DNA from: Planosporangium sp963837285
GTDB lineage: Bacteria > Actinomycetota > Actinomycetes > Mycobacteriales > Micromonosporaceae
Direction of reading: 5' to 3'
DNA length: 64,000 nucleotides
NCBI GenBank assembly: GCA_963837285.1
Contig: CAWIMS010000006.1
Coordinates: 1,473,897 to 1,537,896 of the forward strand
Position numbers and translations under genes: made by a program. The notes under the pieces are model-generated. The model did not search any database. It was not told the DNA's origin and was given only the letters and a program-made list of their open reading frames with translations. Position 1 is the first letter of the stretch. Each line of letters starts with the position of its first letter. Positions 6,871 through 17,499 of the stretch are shown one piece after another.

Positions 6871-9168
6871 ATGAAGCCGCTCGGTACCAGCGACCCGACC
6901 ATCCTCGGGCCGTACCGGCTGCTCGGCGTGCTGGGCGACGGTGGGATGGCGCGCGTCTACCTGGGACAGTCGCAAGCCGGCCGGCGGCTCGCCATCAAGG
7001 TCGTCCGCCCGCATCTGGCCGAGGATCCGGCGTTCCGGCGCCGGTTCAGGCGGGAGATCGCCGCCGTCCAGGCGGTGAGTCCGCTGTTCACGGCGGCGGT
7101 GGTCGACGCCGACGTCGAGGCGGAGGCGCCCTGGCTGGCGACGATCTACATCGACGGGCCCAACCTGGACGAGCACGTGGCCGAGCACGGTCCGCTCGCG
7201 CCGGAGGCGGTGCTGACGCTGGCCGCCGGGCTCGCCGAGGCGCTGGCCTCGATCCACCACAGCGGACTGGTCCACCGCGACCTCAAGCCGAGCAACGTCA
7301 TCCTCAACGACGCCGGTCCGCGGATCATCGACTTCGGCGCGGCGCTGCTGTCCGACGCCACCCACGCGACCACGAGCGTGGTGCTCGGCACGCCGTCGTA
7401 CATGGCGCCCGAGCGGCTGACCGACGGTGAGGTCGGGCCGGCCGCCGACATCTTCTCGCTCGGCGCGACGCTGGCCCGCGCCGCCACCGGGAAGGCCCTG
7501 GTCAACCGGGGCACCGTGTACGAGCAGATGTTCCAGATCACGCTCGGCCGCTTCGACCTGTCGACCGTGCCGGCGCGGTTGCGTCCGATCGTCACCCGCT
7601 GCCTCGGCCAGCGGCCCAAGGACCGGCCGACCGCCGACGAACTCGTCCGGTACCTGGTCGGGGCCGGGGTCGCGGCACCCGAGCCGGGTTGGTACCAGGC
7701 ACCCGCGCGGCCGCCGACGGACACCGCATCCACCGGCGCCGCCGAGCCGTCCCGGCTGTCCCGGCGGCTGTCCCGGCGGCTGTCGCGGCGGCTGTCCCGG
7801 CGGTGGGTGCTGTCGGCCGGCGGCGCGCTGGTCGCGACCGTCGCCGCCGGTGGGATCGGCGCGGCGAGCGGGGCGTTCGACCCGACGCCGGGCAACCGCA
7901 CCGCCGCGAAGACCAGCCTCCCCGGCACGGTGCGGTGGCAGGCGAAGGCCGGCGTCCAGGCCACCGACGGCTCCGGGGCGCCGGAGGTGCAGGTACTGGT
8001 CGGCCCCGGCGAGCGGATCGTCACCGCGTCCGGGCCGCGGCTGCGGGCCGTCGACCGGCACGGCCGCCAGGTGTGGACGCGCACCATGCCCGGCACCGTG
8101 ATCGACGTACGGTTGTGGGGCGACGCGGTGCTCGCCACGGGTACCGGCCAGATGTGGCTGCTCGATCCCGCCACCGGGAGACAACGGGTGGCGGTCGACG
8201 TGGCGGCGGCCGAGAAGGCGGCCATCGGGCCGGACAATCCCGACAACCTGCCGATCGAGATCAACGCGCTGGCGCTGTCGCCGGACCGCGCCTTTCTCAG
8301 CCTCGGCACGGCGCTGGTCGCGGTGGACCGGCGCGGTCGCCAGGTGTGGCGCAAACCGCGGCCGGCGGCCCAGGCCGGTGCTGGTTCTGGTCCTGGGTCC
8401 GGGCCGCGTCCGGCCGCCGCGAGCCCGCACGTGGCCAACGCCGACTGGCTGGTCACCCGGGACGTGGCCGACTCGACAGTCGCGATCGGGCTTTATGCCG
8501 CCGGGACCGGCGAGCTTCGCTGGTCGGCCCGGTACGAACTGGCCGCCCCGCCGCCCCCGCCGCCGCCCCCAGGTCCGCCCCCACCTCCGCCGTCCGACGC
8601 GAGCACCGGCCCGGACCCGGGTCCCGGTCCCGGTCCGGGGCCAGGTCCGGGGCCAGGTCCCGGACCCGGGCCGGGCGGCCCGCAGGAGGCCGCGTGGCAG
8701 CGGTCCGAGGGCCGGATCAGCGGAGCGCAGGTCGTGCTCCGGGACGCCCAGTCGGTGACGGTACTGCGGCTGTCCGACGGTGGCGTCGCGTGGCGGATGT
8801 CGTCGCCGACACCGATCGCCGCGATCGAGTCGGTGGGCGAGCTGGTGGTGGTGTCGGCGGACCGGATGACCGGGTACGCCGCCGCGACGGGCGCCCGGGC
8901 CTGGCAGGTGCCGGTACGCGGGGCCCGGATCGCGGTACCCGCCGACCGGAGGCGCGTCATCGCCGTGACCGAGCGCGACGTGTCGGCGATCGACGCCACG
9001 GGTACCCGGCGCTGGCAGGCCGGGCTGCCGGGCTCGGTGGCCGGCTCGATACCCGATCACGTGACCACCGGCGACCGGACCGCGTACGTGGTCCTCCGGC
9101 CGCCACCGGACCAACCGGAATCGACGGATATCGACGTCGTCGCGATCGCGCTGGACCCCGCGCCATAA
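6871..9168 (+). CDS. Ser/Thr protein kinase with extracytoplasmic PQQ-type propeller
   Basis: The 765-residue product has a complete Hanks-type kinase domain (residues about 13-285): P-loop LGDGGMARVYLG, Lys43 in AIKVV, HRDLKPSN with catalytic D137, DFG at 154-156 and APE at 179-181. A tandem RRLS array (about 293-310) leads into one membrane span (about 312-332). The C-terminal part has repeated RxVDRxGRQVW and GELRW strands typical of PQQ-like propellers, interrupted by a proline run (about 560-572) and a Gly-Pro array (about 580-600). The topology suggests an outside sensor coupled to an inner kinase, as in PknD-like proteins. Signal and targets are unknown. The kinase and propeller are both intact. 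Confidence 0.9.
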   Translation: MKPLGTSDPTILGPYRLLGVLGDGGMARVYLGQSQAGRRLAIKVVRPHLAEDPAFRRRFRREIAAVQAVSPLFTAAVVDADVEAEAPWLATIYIDGPNLDEHVAEHGPLAPEAVLTLAAGLAEALASIHHSGLVHRDLKPSNVILNDAGPRIIDFGAALLSDATHATTSVVLGTPSYMAPERLTDGEVGPAADIFSLGATLARAATGKALVNRGTVYEQMFQITLGRFDLSTVPARLRPIVTRCLGQRPKDRPTADELVRYLVGAGVAAPEPGWYQAPARPPTDTASTGAAEPSRLSRRLSRRLSRRLSRRWVLSAGGALVATVAAGGIGAASGAFDPTPGNRTAAKTSLPGTVRWQAKAGVQATDGSGAPEVQVLVGPGERIVTASGPRLRAVDRHGRQVWTRTMPGTVIDVRLWGDAVLATGTGQMWLLDPATGRQRVAVDVAAAEKAAIGPDNPDNLPIEINALALSPDRAFLSLGTALVAVDRRGRQVWRKPRPAAQAGAGSGPGSGPRPAAASPHVANADWLVTRDVADSTVAIGLYAAGTGELRWSARYELAAPPPPPPPPGPPPPPPSDASTGPDPGPGPGPGPGPGPGPGPGPGGPQEAAWQRSEGRISGAQVVLRDAQSVTVLRLSDGGVAWRMSSPTPIAAIESVGELVVVSADRMTGYAAATGARAWQVPVRGARIAVPADRRRVIAVTERDVSAIDATGTRRWQAGLPGSVAGSIPDHVTTGDRTAYVVLRPPPDQPESTDIDVVAIALDPAP
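7751..7803 (+). repeat. 12-bp tandem repeat encoding RRLS units
   Basis: About four copies of a 12-base unit (CGGCGGCTGTCC with one variant) encode the arginine-rich juxtamembrane segment of the kinase. Being a multiple of three, copy-number change would keep the frame. Confidence 0.8.
8611..8675 (+). repeat. Gly-Pro coding hexanucleotide repeat
   Basis: A run of GGTCCC/GGTCCG/GGGCCA hexamers encodes alternating Gly-Pro in the kinase's propeller region, just after a polyproline run at about 8548-8590. It forms a flexible insert between propeller strands. Confidence 0.8.
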
Positions 9169-9238
9169 CCGGGCCATGGCCTCACCTGCGGCGACGGGCT
9201 ACTCTGCACCCTTGGCTGTCGAGTAGAAGGGACCGCAC

Positions 9239-9541
9239 ATGGCCGATCGCGCCTCTGGTTTGCGGCGGTACATCGCCCGTGGCGTGGTGGTCGTCTACCT
9301 GTTCCTGGTGATCTCGATCGTCCTCACCGTGGTCAGCGCAGACCGGTCGGCGCTCGGCCACAGCGGCATGTGGACCGCGTGGATCATCGCATTCGTCCCG
9401 CTCACGCTGGGTTTCGCCGCGGCACTGCGTACCCTCAGCGCCGCCGACCGAGGCCGGTCCCGGCGGCTGAGCATCCTCGCCGCGAGCATGCTCATCGTCG
9501 GCCTGGTGATCATCATCGCCGACGCGGCCCTGCGCCCGTAG
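9239..9541 (+). CDS. Small three-helix membrane protein
   Basis: The 100-residue product has three hydrophobic segments (about residues 14-34, 46-64 and 77-97) and basic loops (RRY, RGRSRR). AGAAGGGA lies seven bases upstream of the ATG. I do not recognise the family. It follows the kinase gene by 70 bases on the same strand and may share its transcript. It also ends 3 bases from the stop of the convergent SARP gene. Confidence 0.75.
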   Translation: MADRASGLRRYIARGVVVVYLFLVISIVLTVVSADRSALGHSGMWTAWIIAFVPLTLGFAAALRTLSAADRGRSRRLSILAASMLIVGLVIIIADAALRP

Positions 9542-9544
9542 GCG

Positions 9545-12730
<3,186 letters not shown>

Positions 12731-12832
12731 CCGGAGCTCCAAAGTCTGAGTTGGCGCAAGCGTAGACCGGCGTCTTCACCGATGAGGACGGATTCGGGAC
12801 AGTGTGGGGACGCCGGCTCCGACGATCAGATC

Positions 12833-13798
12833 ATGTCGACCGTACTTCACCGTCCCACCTCGACGTACGAGCGGTCGCTGGCCCGGCTCGTCGACTGGCT
12901 GGACGGGCTTCCGGCGGCGTCCGGGACCGGGCACCGCGTTGTCACCGCCGACGCGCGGGCGCTGGACCGCCTCCTGGCCGACGTGTGGGCGTGCGGGGAC
13001 GACGGCGGTCGGCGCGGGCTCGCCCGCGGATCGGCCGAACAGCAACGCTTCCGCGAGGTGGTCGGGCCGGTGCTGCGGGAGAGCGCGTGCATGCGCCACG
13101 CGATGACCAAACCCCGCGGGTACCCCGGGGACTTCCAGATGATGCAGATGCTCTACGACAAGGTGCCGGTCGGCAGCACCCCGCGCGGCCGCTGGCTGGA
13201 CGCGTGGCTGCTGGATCTGCCGTACGCCCAGGCGGTGCGCAACCGGGTGGCCATGATGGTCGGCCTGCTGACCGACGTGTGGCTGGCCGGCCGCCGGCGC
13301 GTCGGCAGCGTCGCCTGCGGCTCGGCCCGCGAACTGGCCCTGGTCCACCGGTTCCTGCCGTTCGACCCGGTGGTGTTGCTCGACCAGGATGCCGGGGCGC
13401 TCGACGCCGCGGGCCGGGAGGTCGGGACCGCCCGGATCCGGGCGCTCAACCATCCGGTACGCGATCTGATCGACGATCGGGTGCGGCTCGATCCCGGCCT
13501 GGATCTCGTGTACTCGATGGGCCTGTACGACTACCTGTCGACCGGTACCGCGGCGGCACTGACCCGGCGCCTGTGGGCCGCCCTGGCGCCGGGCGGGCTG
13601 CTTGCGATCGGCAACTTCGCCGACAGCGATCTTCCGGACCAGCACCTGCTCGAAGCCGGGCTGGACTGGTACCTGCGCTACCGCACCGAGCCCGAGATGC
13701 TCGCGCTGGTTGCCGACCTGCCGGGCCTGGACATGGCGGAGGTACGCACCGACCCGACCGGGGCGTTGCATCTGCTCGTCGCCCGCCGTCGCGCGTAG
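12833..13798 (+). CDS. Class I SAM-dependent methyltransferase (EftM-like family)
   Basis: The product (321 aa from this ATG) shows KPRGYPGDFQMMQMLYD near residue 85 and a SAM-binding motif I variant VGSVACGSARELAL near 160, followed by VVLLDQD as motif II. This layout fits the family annotated for extracellular-factor 3-hydroxypalmitate methyl ester synthesis. The natural acceptor in actinomycetes is unknown. An ATG at 12782 would add 17 residues of untypical sequence, so the ATG at 12833 is preferred. It is divergent from the SARP regulator, which could control it (inference). Confidence 0.75.
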   Translation: MSTVLHRPTSTYERSLARLVDWLDGLPAASGTGHRVVTADARALDRLLADVWACGDDGGRRGLARGSAEQQRFREVVGPVLRESACMRHAMTKPRGYPGDFQMMQMLYDKVPVGSTPRGRWLDAWLLDLPYAQAVRNRVAMMVGLLTDVWLAGRRRVGSVACGSARELALVHRFLPFDPVVLLDQDAGALDAAGREVGTARIRALNHPVRDLIDDRVRLDPGLDLVYSMGLYDYLSTGTAAALTRRLWAALAPGGLLAIGNFADSDLPDQHLLEAGLDWYLRYRTEPEMLALVADLPGLDMAEVRTDPTGALHLLVARRRA

Positions 13799-13857
13799 CA
13801 ACGCTATCCGGCCTCGCCGTACCGCATGGTGGGTAGCCGACCGGGAATGATGGGCGG

Positions 13858-14766
13858 ATGCGACAGACCTTCGACCCACGCAACGCGGACATCGTGTACT
13901 GGGTGGACGGCGTGCTGCGGCACCGCGACGAGCCGGGGCTGTCCCCGTTCGACTCGGTCGTGCAGGGCGGCGACGCGGTGTGGGAGGGGCTGCGGCTGTA
14001 CGAGGGGCGGATCTTCGGCCTGCACGAGCACCTCGACCGGCTGTACCGGTCGGCGCGGGCGCTCGGCTTCGCCGGGGTACCGGAGCGGGACCGGATCGTC
14101 GGCGCGATCCGGGAAACGCTGGCCGCCAACGGGATGCGCGACGGCGTACACATCCGGCTCACCCTGACCCGGGGCGTGAAGATCACCAGCGGCATGGACC
14201 CGAGGCTCAACGAGGCCGGCTGCACCCTCGTCGTGCTCGCCGAGCACAAGGCGCCGGTGTACGACACGACCGGGCTGCGGCTTATCACCGCGTCGATCCG
14301 CCGTCCGGCGCCGGACGTGCTCGACCCGAAGATCCACCACAACAACCTGCTGAACTCGATCCTGGCGAAGGCGCAGGCGAACCTCGCCGGCGTGGACGAC
14401 GCGATCATGCTGGACGAGCGGGGATTCGTGGCCGAGACGAACGCGACGAACCTGTTCATCGTTGTCGGGCGGGCGCTGTACACGCCGTTCGCGTACGCCT
14501 GCCCGGAAGGCATCACCCGCGCGACGGTGCTGGCGCTCGCCCCGACCGCCGGAGCCGCTGGCCTCGCCCCGGCGGAGCGGGATCTGTCGCTGACCGAGTT
14601 CCACACCGCCGACGAGGTGTTCTGCACCGGGACGATGGGCGAGGTCGCGGGCGTCGTCGAGATCGACGGCCGGCCGATCGGGGCTGGCACGGTCGGTCCG
14701 GTGACGAAGCTCGTCGCCGATCGCTACCAGGCGCACGCCAAGGCGCACGGCGTGCCGGTGACCTAG
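13858..14766 (+). CDS. Class IV PLP aminotransferase (branched-chain type)
   Basis: A 302-residue fold-type IV enzyme. Visible features are the N-terminal WVDGVL, the phosphate-region GDAVWEGLRLYEGRIFGLHEHLDRL, the PLP-binding lysine in DPKIHHNNLLN (about residue 160), and ETNATNLFIV with CPEGITRATV near the end. These fit branched-chain amino acid or D-amino acid aminotransferases. Full length suggests activity. Its last four bases overlap the stop of the convergent sulfotransferase-like gene. Confidence 0.88.
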   Translation: MRQTFDPRNADIVYWVDGVLRHRDEPGLSPFDSVVQGGDAVWEGLRLYEGRIFGLHEHLDRLYRSARALGFAGVPERDRIVGAIRETLAANGMRDGVHIRLTLTRGVKITSGMDPRLNEAGCTLVVLAEHKAPVYDTTGLRLITASIRRPAPDVLDPKIHHNNLLNSILAKAQANLAGVDDAIMLDERGFVAETNATNLFIVVGRALYTPFAYACPEGITRATVLALAPTAGAAGLAPAERDLSLTEFHTADEVFCTGTMGEVAGVVEIDGRPIGAGTVGPVTKLVADRYQAHAKAHGVPVT

Positions 14767-15476
14767 GCACCCAGCCGGTAACCGGCCAGCGCGTCATAGT
14801 ACGGCCGGGCCTGCTCGACGAGCGGCACGAGCCGGTCGGGCAGCACCGGCGGCGCCGGGTCGTAGCGCGCGAACCCGGTGGACGCCTCCACGCCGGCGTA
14901 CCAGTACGGCGCCCATACGCCGTCGGTGTCCCGCCGGCCGACAGGCCACCCGAGCATGGCCGGCTGCCAGTCGATGCCGAGCGCGGCGCACAGGGCCCTG
15001 AGCACGCCGGCCGGATCGCGCAGCAGGTCGGCCGCGTCGACCACCGGTCCGCCGTACCTTTCGAAGATCTCCCGCTGTTGGGCCAGCCCGATGTCGGCGA
15101 GGGTCGGCTCGCCACGCACCCGCGCGTAGGACGCGACGACGTACGCCGGGTCGCGGATCAGGTACGCGTGCCGGAGCGCGCCGAGCCAGTCCCGGCCCAC
15201 TTCCGGGAGCAGGTGGTGGGTCATGTGCTTCTGGTAGTGCACCCCGACACCGGCGGGCAGCGGGCCGGTCAGCGCGGCGGCGACCGCCTGCCAGGACGCC
15301 GGCTGGCTGGCCAGGATCTCGGTCCGGCCGGGGTGGTCGAGGCCGGTCACGGCGAGATAGTGCGCGTACAGCGGCTCGTCGACCACGAGCGTGCCGGACC
15401 GGGCGCCGAAGCTGCGCATGAGCGCGGTGGAGATGGTGCGCGGTCCGGACCACATCGCGATCCGGACGGCGGCCAT
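14763..15476 (-). CDS. Sulfotransferase-like protein
   Basis: The 237-residue product begins with a P-loop-like PAPS-binding motif (MWSGPRTISTALMRSFGA) and contains AYLIRDPAYVVASYARVRGE, the equivalent of the 3'-phosphate-binding region. The family is annotated as sulfotransferase or as an aminotransferase-like companion. It overlaps the class IV aminotransferase gene tail-to-tail by 4 bp. The acceptor is unknown. A single domain of this length fits bacterial members. Confidence 0.75.
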   Translation of the reverse strand: MAAVRIAMWSGPRTISTALMRSFGARSGTLVVDEPLYAHYLAVTGLDHPGRTEILASQPASWQAVAAALTGPLPAGVGVHYQKHMTHHLLPEVGRDWLGALRHAYLIRDPAYVVASYARVRGEPTLADIGLAQQREIFERYGGPVVDAADLLRDPAGVLRALCAALGIDWQPAMLGWPVGRRDTDGVWAPYWYAGVEASTGFARYDPAPPVLPDRLVPLVEQARPYYDALAGYRLGA

Positions 15477-15552
15477 GCCCCCGACGCTAGCGCACCCAAC
15501 TGAGCAGGAACGAAGAAGCGCAGGTCACCGGTGCCCGCGTAGCGTTCGCCGC

Positions 15553-15960
15553 ATGAACCTGACACTTCAGTACATGTTCCTGGAAGTCGACGACCACGAG
15601 GCGGCGCTCGCCTTCTACCGCGACACCCTCGGCCTCGAGGTCCGCAACGACGTCAACACGGAGTACGGCCGCTGGCTGACCATCGGGTCCAAGGACCAGC
15701 CCGAAATCGGGATCGTCGTGCAGTCGGTGGGCGTGGGTCGGTCACCGGCGGACGCGCAGACCCTGCGTGAGCTGCTCGCGAAGGGGTCGCTGGGCGGGCT
15801 GGTCTTCACGACCACCGACGTGGACGCGCTCTTCGAGACCGTACGGGAGTCCGGCGCCGAGGTGATGCAGGAGCCGATGGACCAGCCGTTCGGCGTCCGC
15901 GACTGCGCCTTCCGCGACCCGGCCGGCAACACGCTGCGCTTCTCCCAGCCAAAGCCCTAG
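15553..15960 (+). CDS. VOC family protein (glyoxalase/bleomycin-resistance fold)
   Basis: The 135-residue single-domain protein has the VOC pattern: LEVDDHEAALAFYRDTLGLEV at the start, a central GGLVFTTTDVDALF, and a C-terminal FRDPAGNTLRFSQ. Such proteins act on small molecules or bind and sequester drugs; the ligand cannot be told. The start is the ATG at 15553. It converges with the MFS gene, whose stop overlaps its own. Confidence 0.85.
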   Translation: MNLTLQYMFLEVDDHEAALAFYRDTLGLEVRNDVNTEYGRWLTIGSKDQPEIGIVVQSVGVGRSPADAQTLRELLAKGSLGGLVFTTTDVDALFETVRESGAEVMQEPMDQPFGVRDCAFRDPAGNTLRFSQPKP

Positions 15961-17321
15961 TTTCCTCGTCGATCTAGGACGAATGGTGCCTGACGTGCCC
16001 CTTCCGTCCCACCATTCGTCCTAGATCGACAAGTGAGCCACACCAGCGCGCCGAGCGTGATCGTCAGCAGGGCGGAGGCCAGCAGGGTGTGGCGGGCGCC
16101 CGTCGCGGCGACGACCGGGCCGCCGATCAGCGTGCCGAACGCGGTGGAGGGCGTGGTGAGCGCGGTCCGGGTGGCGAGCACGCGACTGAGCAGGTGCGGC
16201 GGGCTGGATCGCTGGAACAGCGCGGTGCAGATCGCGGTGAACGGTCCGTAGATCAGCCCGCCGGTGGCGAACCCGATCAGCCCGGGGAGCACGGCGTCGG
16301 TCAGGCCGAGCGGCAGCAGCGCGGCACCCCACCCGACGATGATCGCCGCCACCACGGTCCACAGGGGACGGTGCCGGAGCAGGCCGGCGCCCAGCCCGCC
16401 GACGATCGCGCCGACCCCGAAGGTGGCCCAGAACAGGCCGAGGAGCGCGGCCGAGCCGTGGATCTCCTGGGCGACGTGGATGGGAAGGGCGACCTCGACC
16501 GGCCCGTACAGGAAGAAGAAGACGCACGTGACGGCGAGCAGGCCGGCCAGCCGCCGGTCGCCGAGGATTGCCCGGATGCCGCCGGATGACGCGGCCTCAG
16601 TTGACGCGGCCTCAGTTGACGCGGCCTCAGTTGACGCGGCCTCAGTTGACGCGGCCTCAGTTGACGCGGGCTCGGCCGGCGGCGGGGCGACACTCCGCAC
16701 ACCGGAACCGGGCGCCCGGTGACAGACCGCCGCGAGTACCGCGAAACTGGTCGCGTCCGCGGCGATCACCCAGCCCGGGCCGGCCCAGACGGTCAGGCCG
16801 CCGGCCAGCGCCGGGCCCACCACGTAGGACGCCTGGTTGAACGTGGACAGCAGCGCGTTGCCGACCACGCGGTCGTCGTCGGGTACCAACTCGGCGATCA
16901 GCGTGTACGCGCCGGCGTTGCCCCAGGCGTGCAGCAGCGACGAGCCGGCCAGCAGGACGACGTAGACGGCCGGGGTCAGCGCGCCCGCGATGGCCAGCGC
17001 CGCGACGGTTCCGAGCGCCACGGCACGCAGCGTGGCGTCGACGGTCACCAGAGCGGTACCGGGCAGGCGGCGGACCAGCCGGGAGAGCACCGCCGCGCCG
17101 AACGTGGCCGGCAGCGTGTATGCCGCCACGGCCAGCGCCGTCCATACCCCGGACTGGTCCGGCGGCGCGATCCGTACCGCGAGCCACGCCACGGCGACCA
17201 CGCTCATCCCGTCGCCGATCGCGGACAGCAGCATCGCCGGCAGGATCCGGCGCAGCACCGGCCGCCCCATGACCCGGCCGAACGCGCTGGCCTGTGACCG
17301 GAAGATCCCCTGCTCGACCAT
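15957..17321 (-). CDS. MFS efflux-type transporter
   Basis: The 454-residue product has about twelve hydrophobic helices and the MFS_3-like motif NALLSTFNQASYVVGPALAG. The central cytoplasmic loop (about residues 220-245) is built of five ASTEA units from a 15-bp repeat. The last 20 residues are encoded by a perfect inverted repeat and look untypical for the family, so the natural C-terminus may have been replaced. The substrate is unknown. Confidence 0.85.
   Translation of the reverse strand: MVEQGIFRSQASAFGRVMGRPVLRRILPAMLLSAIGDGMSVVAVAWLAVRIAPPDQSGVWTALAVAAYTLPATFGAAVLSRLVRRLPGTALVTVDATLRAVALGTVAALAIAGALTPAVYVVLLAGSSLLHAWGNAGAYTLIAELVPDDDRVVGNALLSTFNQASYVVGPALAGGLTVWAGPGWVIAADATSFAVLAAVCHRAPGSGVRSVAPPPAEPASTEAASTEAASTEAASTEAASTEAASSGGIRAILGDRRLAGLLAVTCVFFFLYGPVEVALPIHVAQEIHGSAALLGLFWATFGVGAIVGGLGAGLLRHRPLWTVVAAIIVGWGAALLPLGLTDAVLPGLIGFATGGLIYGPFTAICTALFQRSSPPHLLSRVLATRTALTTPSTAFGTLIGGPVVAATGARHTLLASALLTITLGALVWLTCRSRTNGGTEGARQAPFVLDRRGN
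15968..16030. repeat. Perfect 20-bp inverted repeat at a convergent gene end
   Basis: The arms 15968-15987 and 16011-16030 are perfect complements separated by 23 bases. The repeat begins 8 bases after the VOC stop codon and lies within the last codons of the MFS gene. It can form a long hairpin in either transcript and lacks a T tract. It may act as a terminator or be a mobile REP-like palindrome. Confidence 0.85.
16588..16662 (-). repeat. 15-bp tandem repeat, five copies (ASTEA units)
   Basis: Five perfect copies of a 15-base unit (GACGCGGCCTCAGTT on the plus strand) encode the repeated ASTEA loop of the MFS transporter. Perfect identity points to recent slippage expansion. Confidence 0.9.
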
Positions 17322-17499
17322 TGCACAGACGCTATGCGGGTACCGCGACGGATGCTTCTCGAAAACTGATCAGCGGCGGCCGGTGTATTAATACGAACGC
17401 GCAATGTCTCCGGGTAGCGGGATATGGTGTGCGGACCAGGCAGCGCAGACGGGGCAGCGACGCATGGTGAGGTCTGTGGAACATGGCAGGTGGGCAGGC

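Noticed and set aside
8611..8675. Possible CRISPR or minisatellite locus
   Set aside because: The repeat units are 6 bp without spacers and encode Gly-Pro in the kinase gene; it is a coding repeat.
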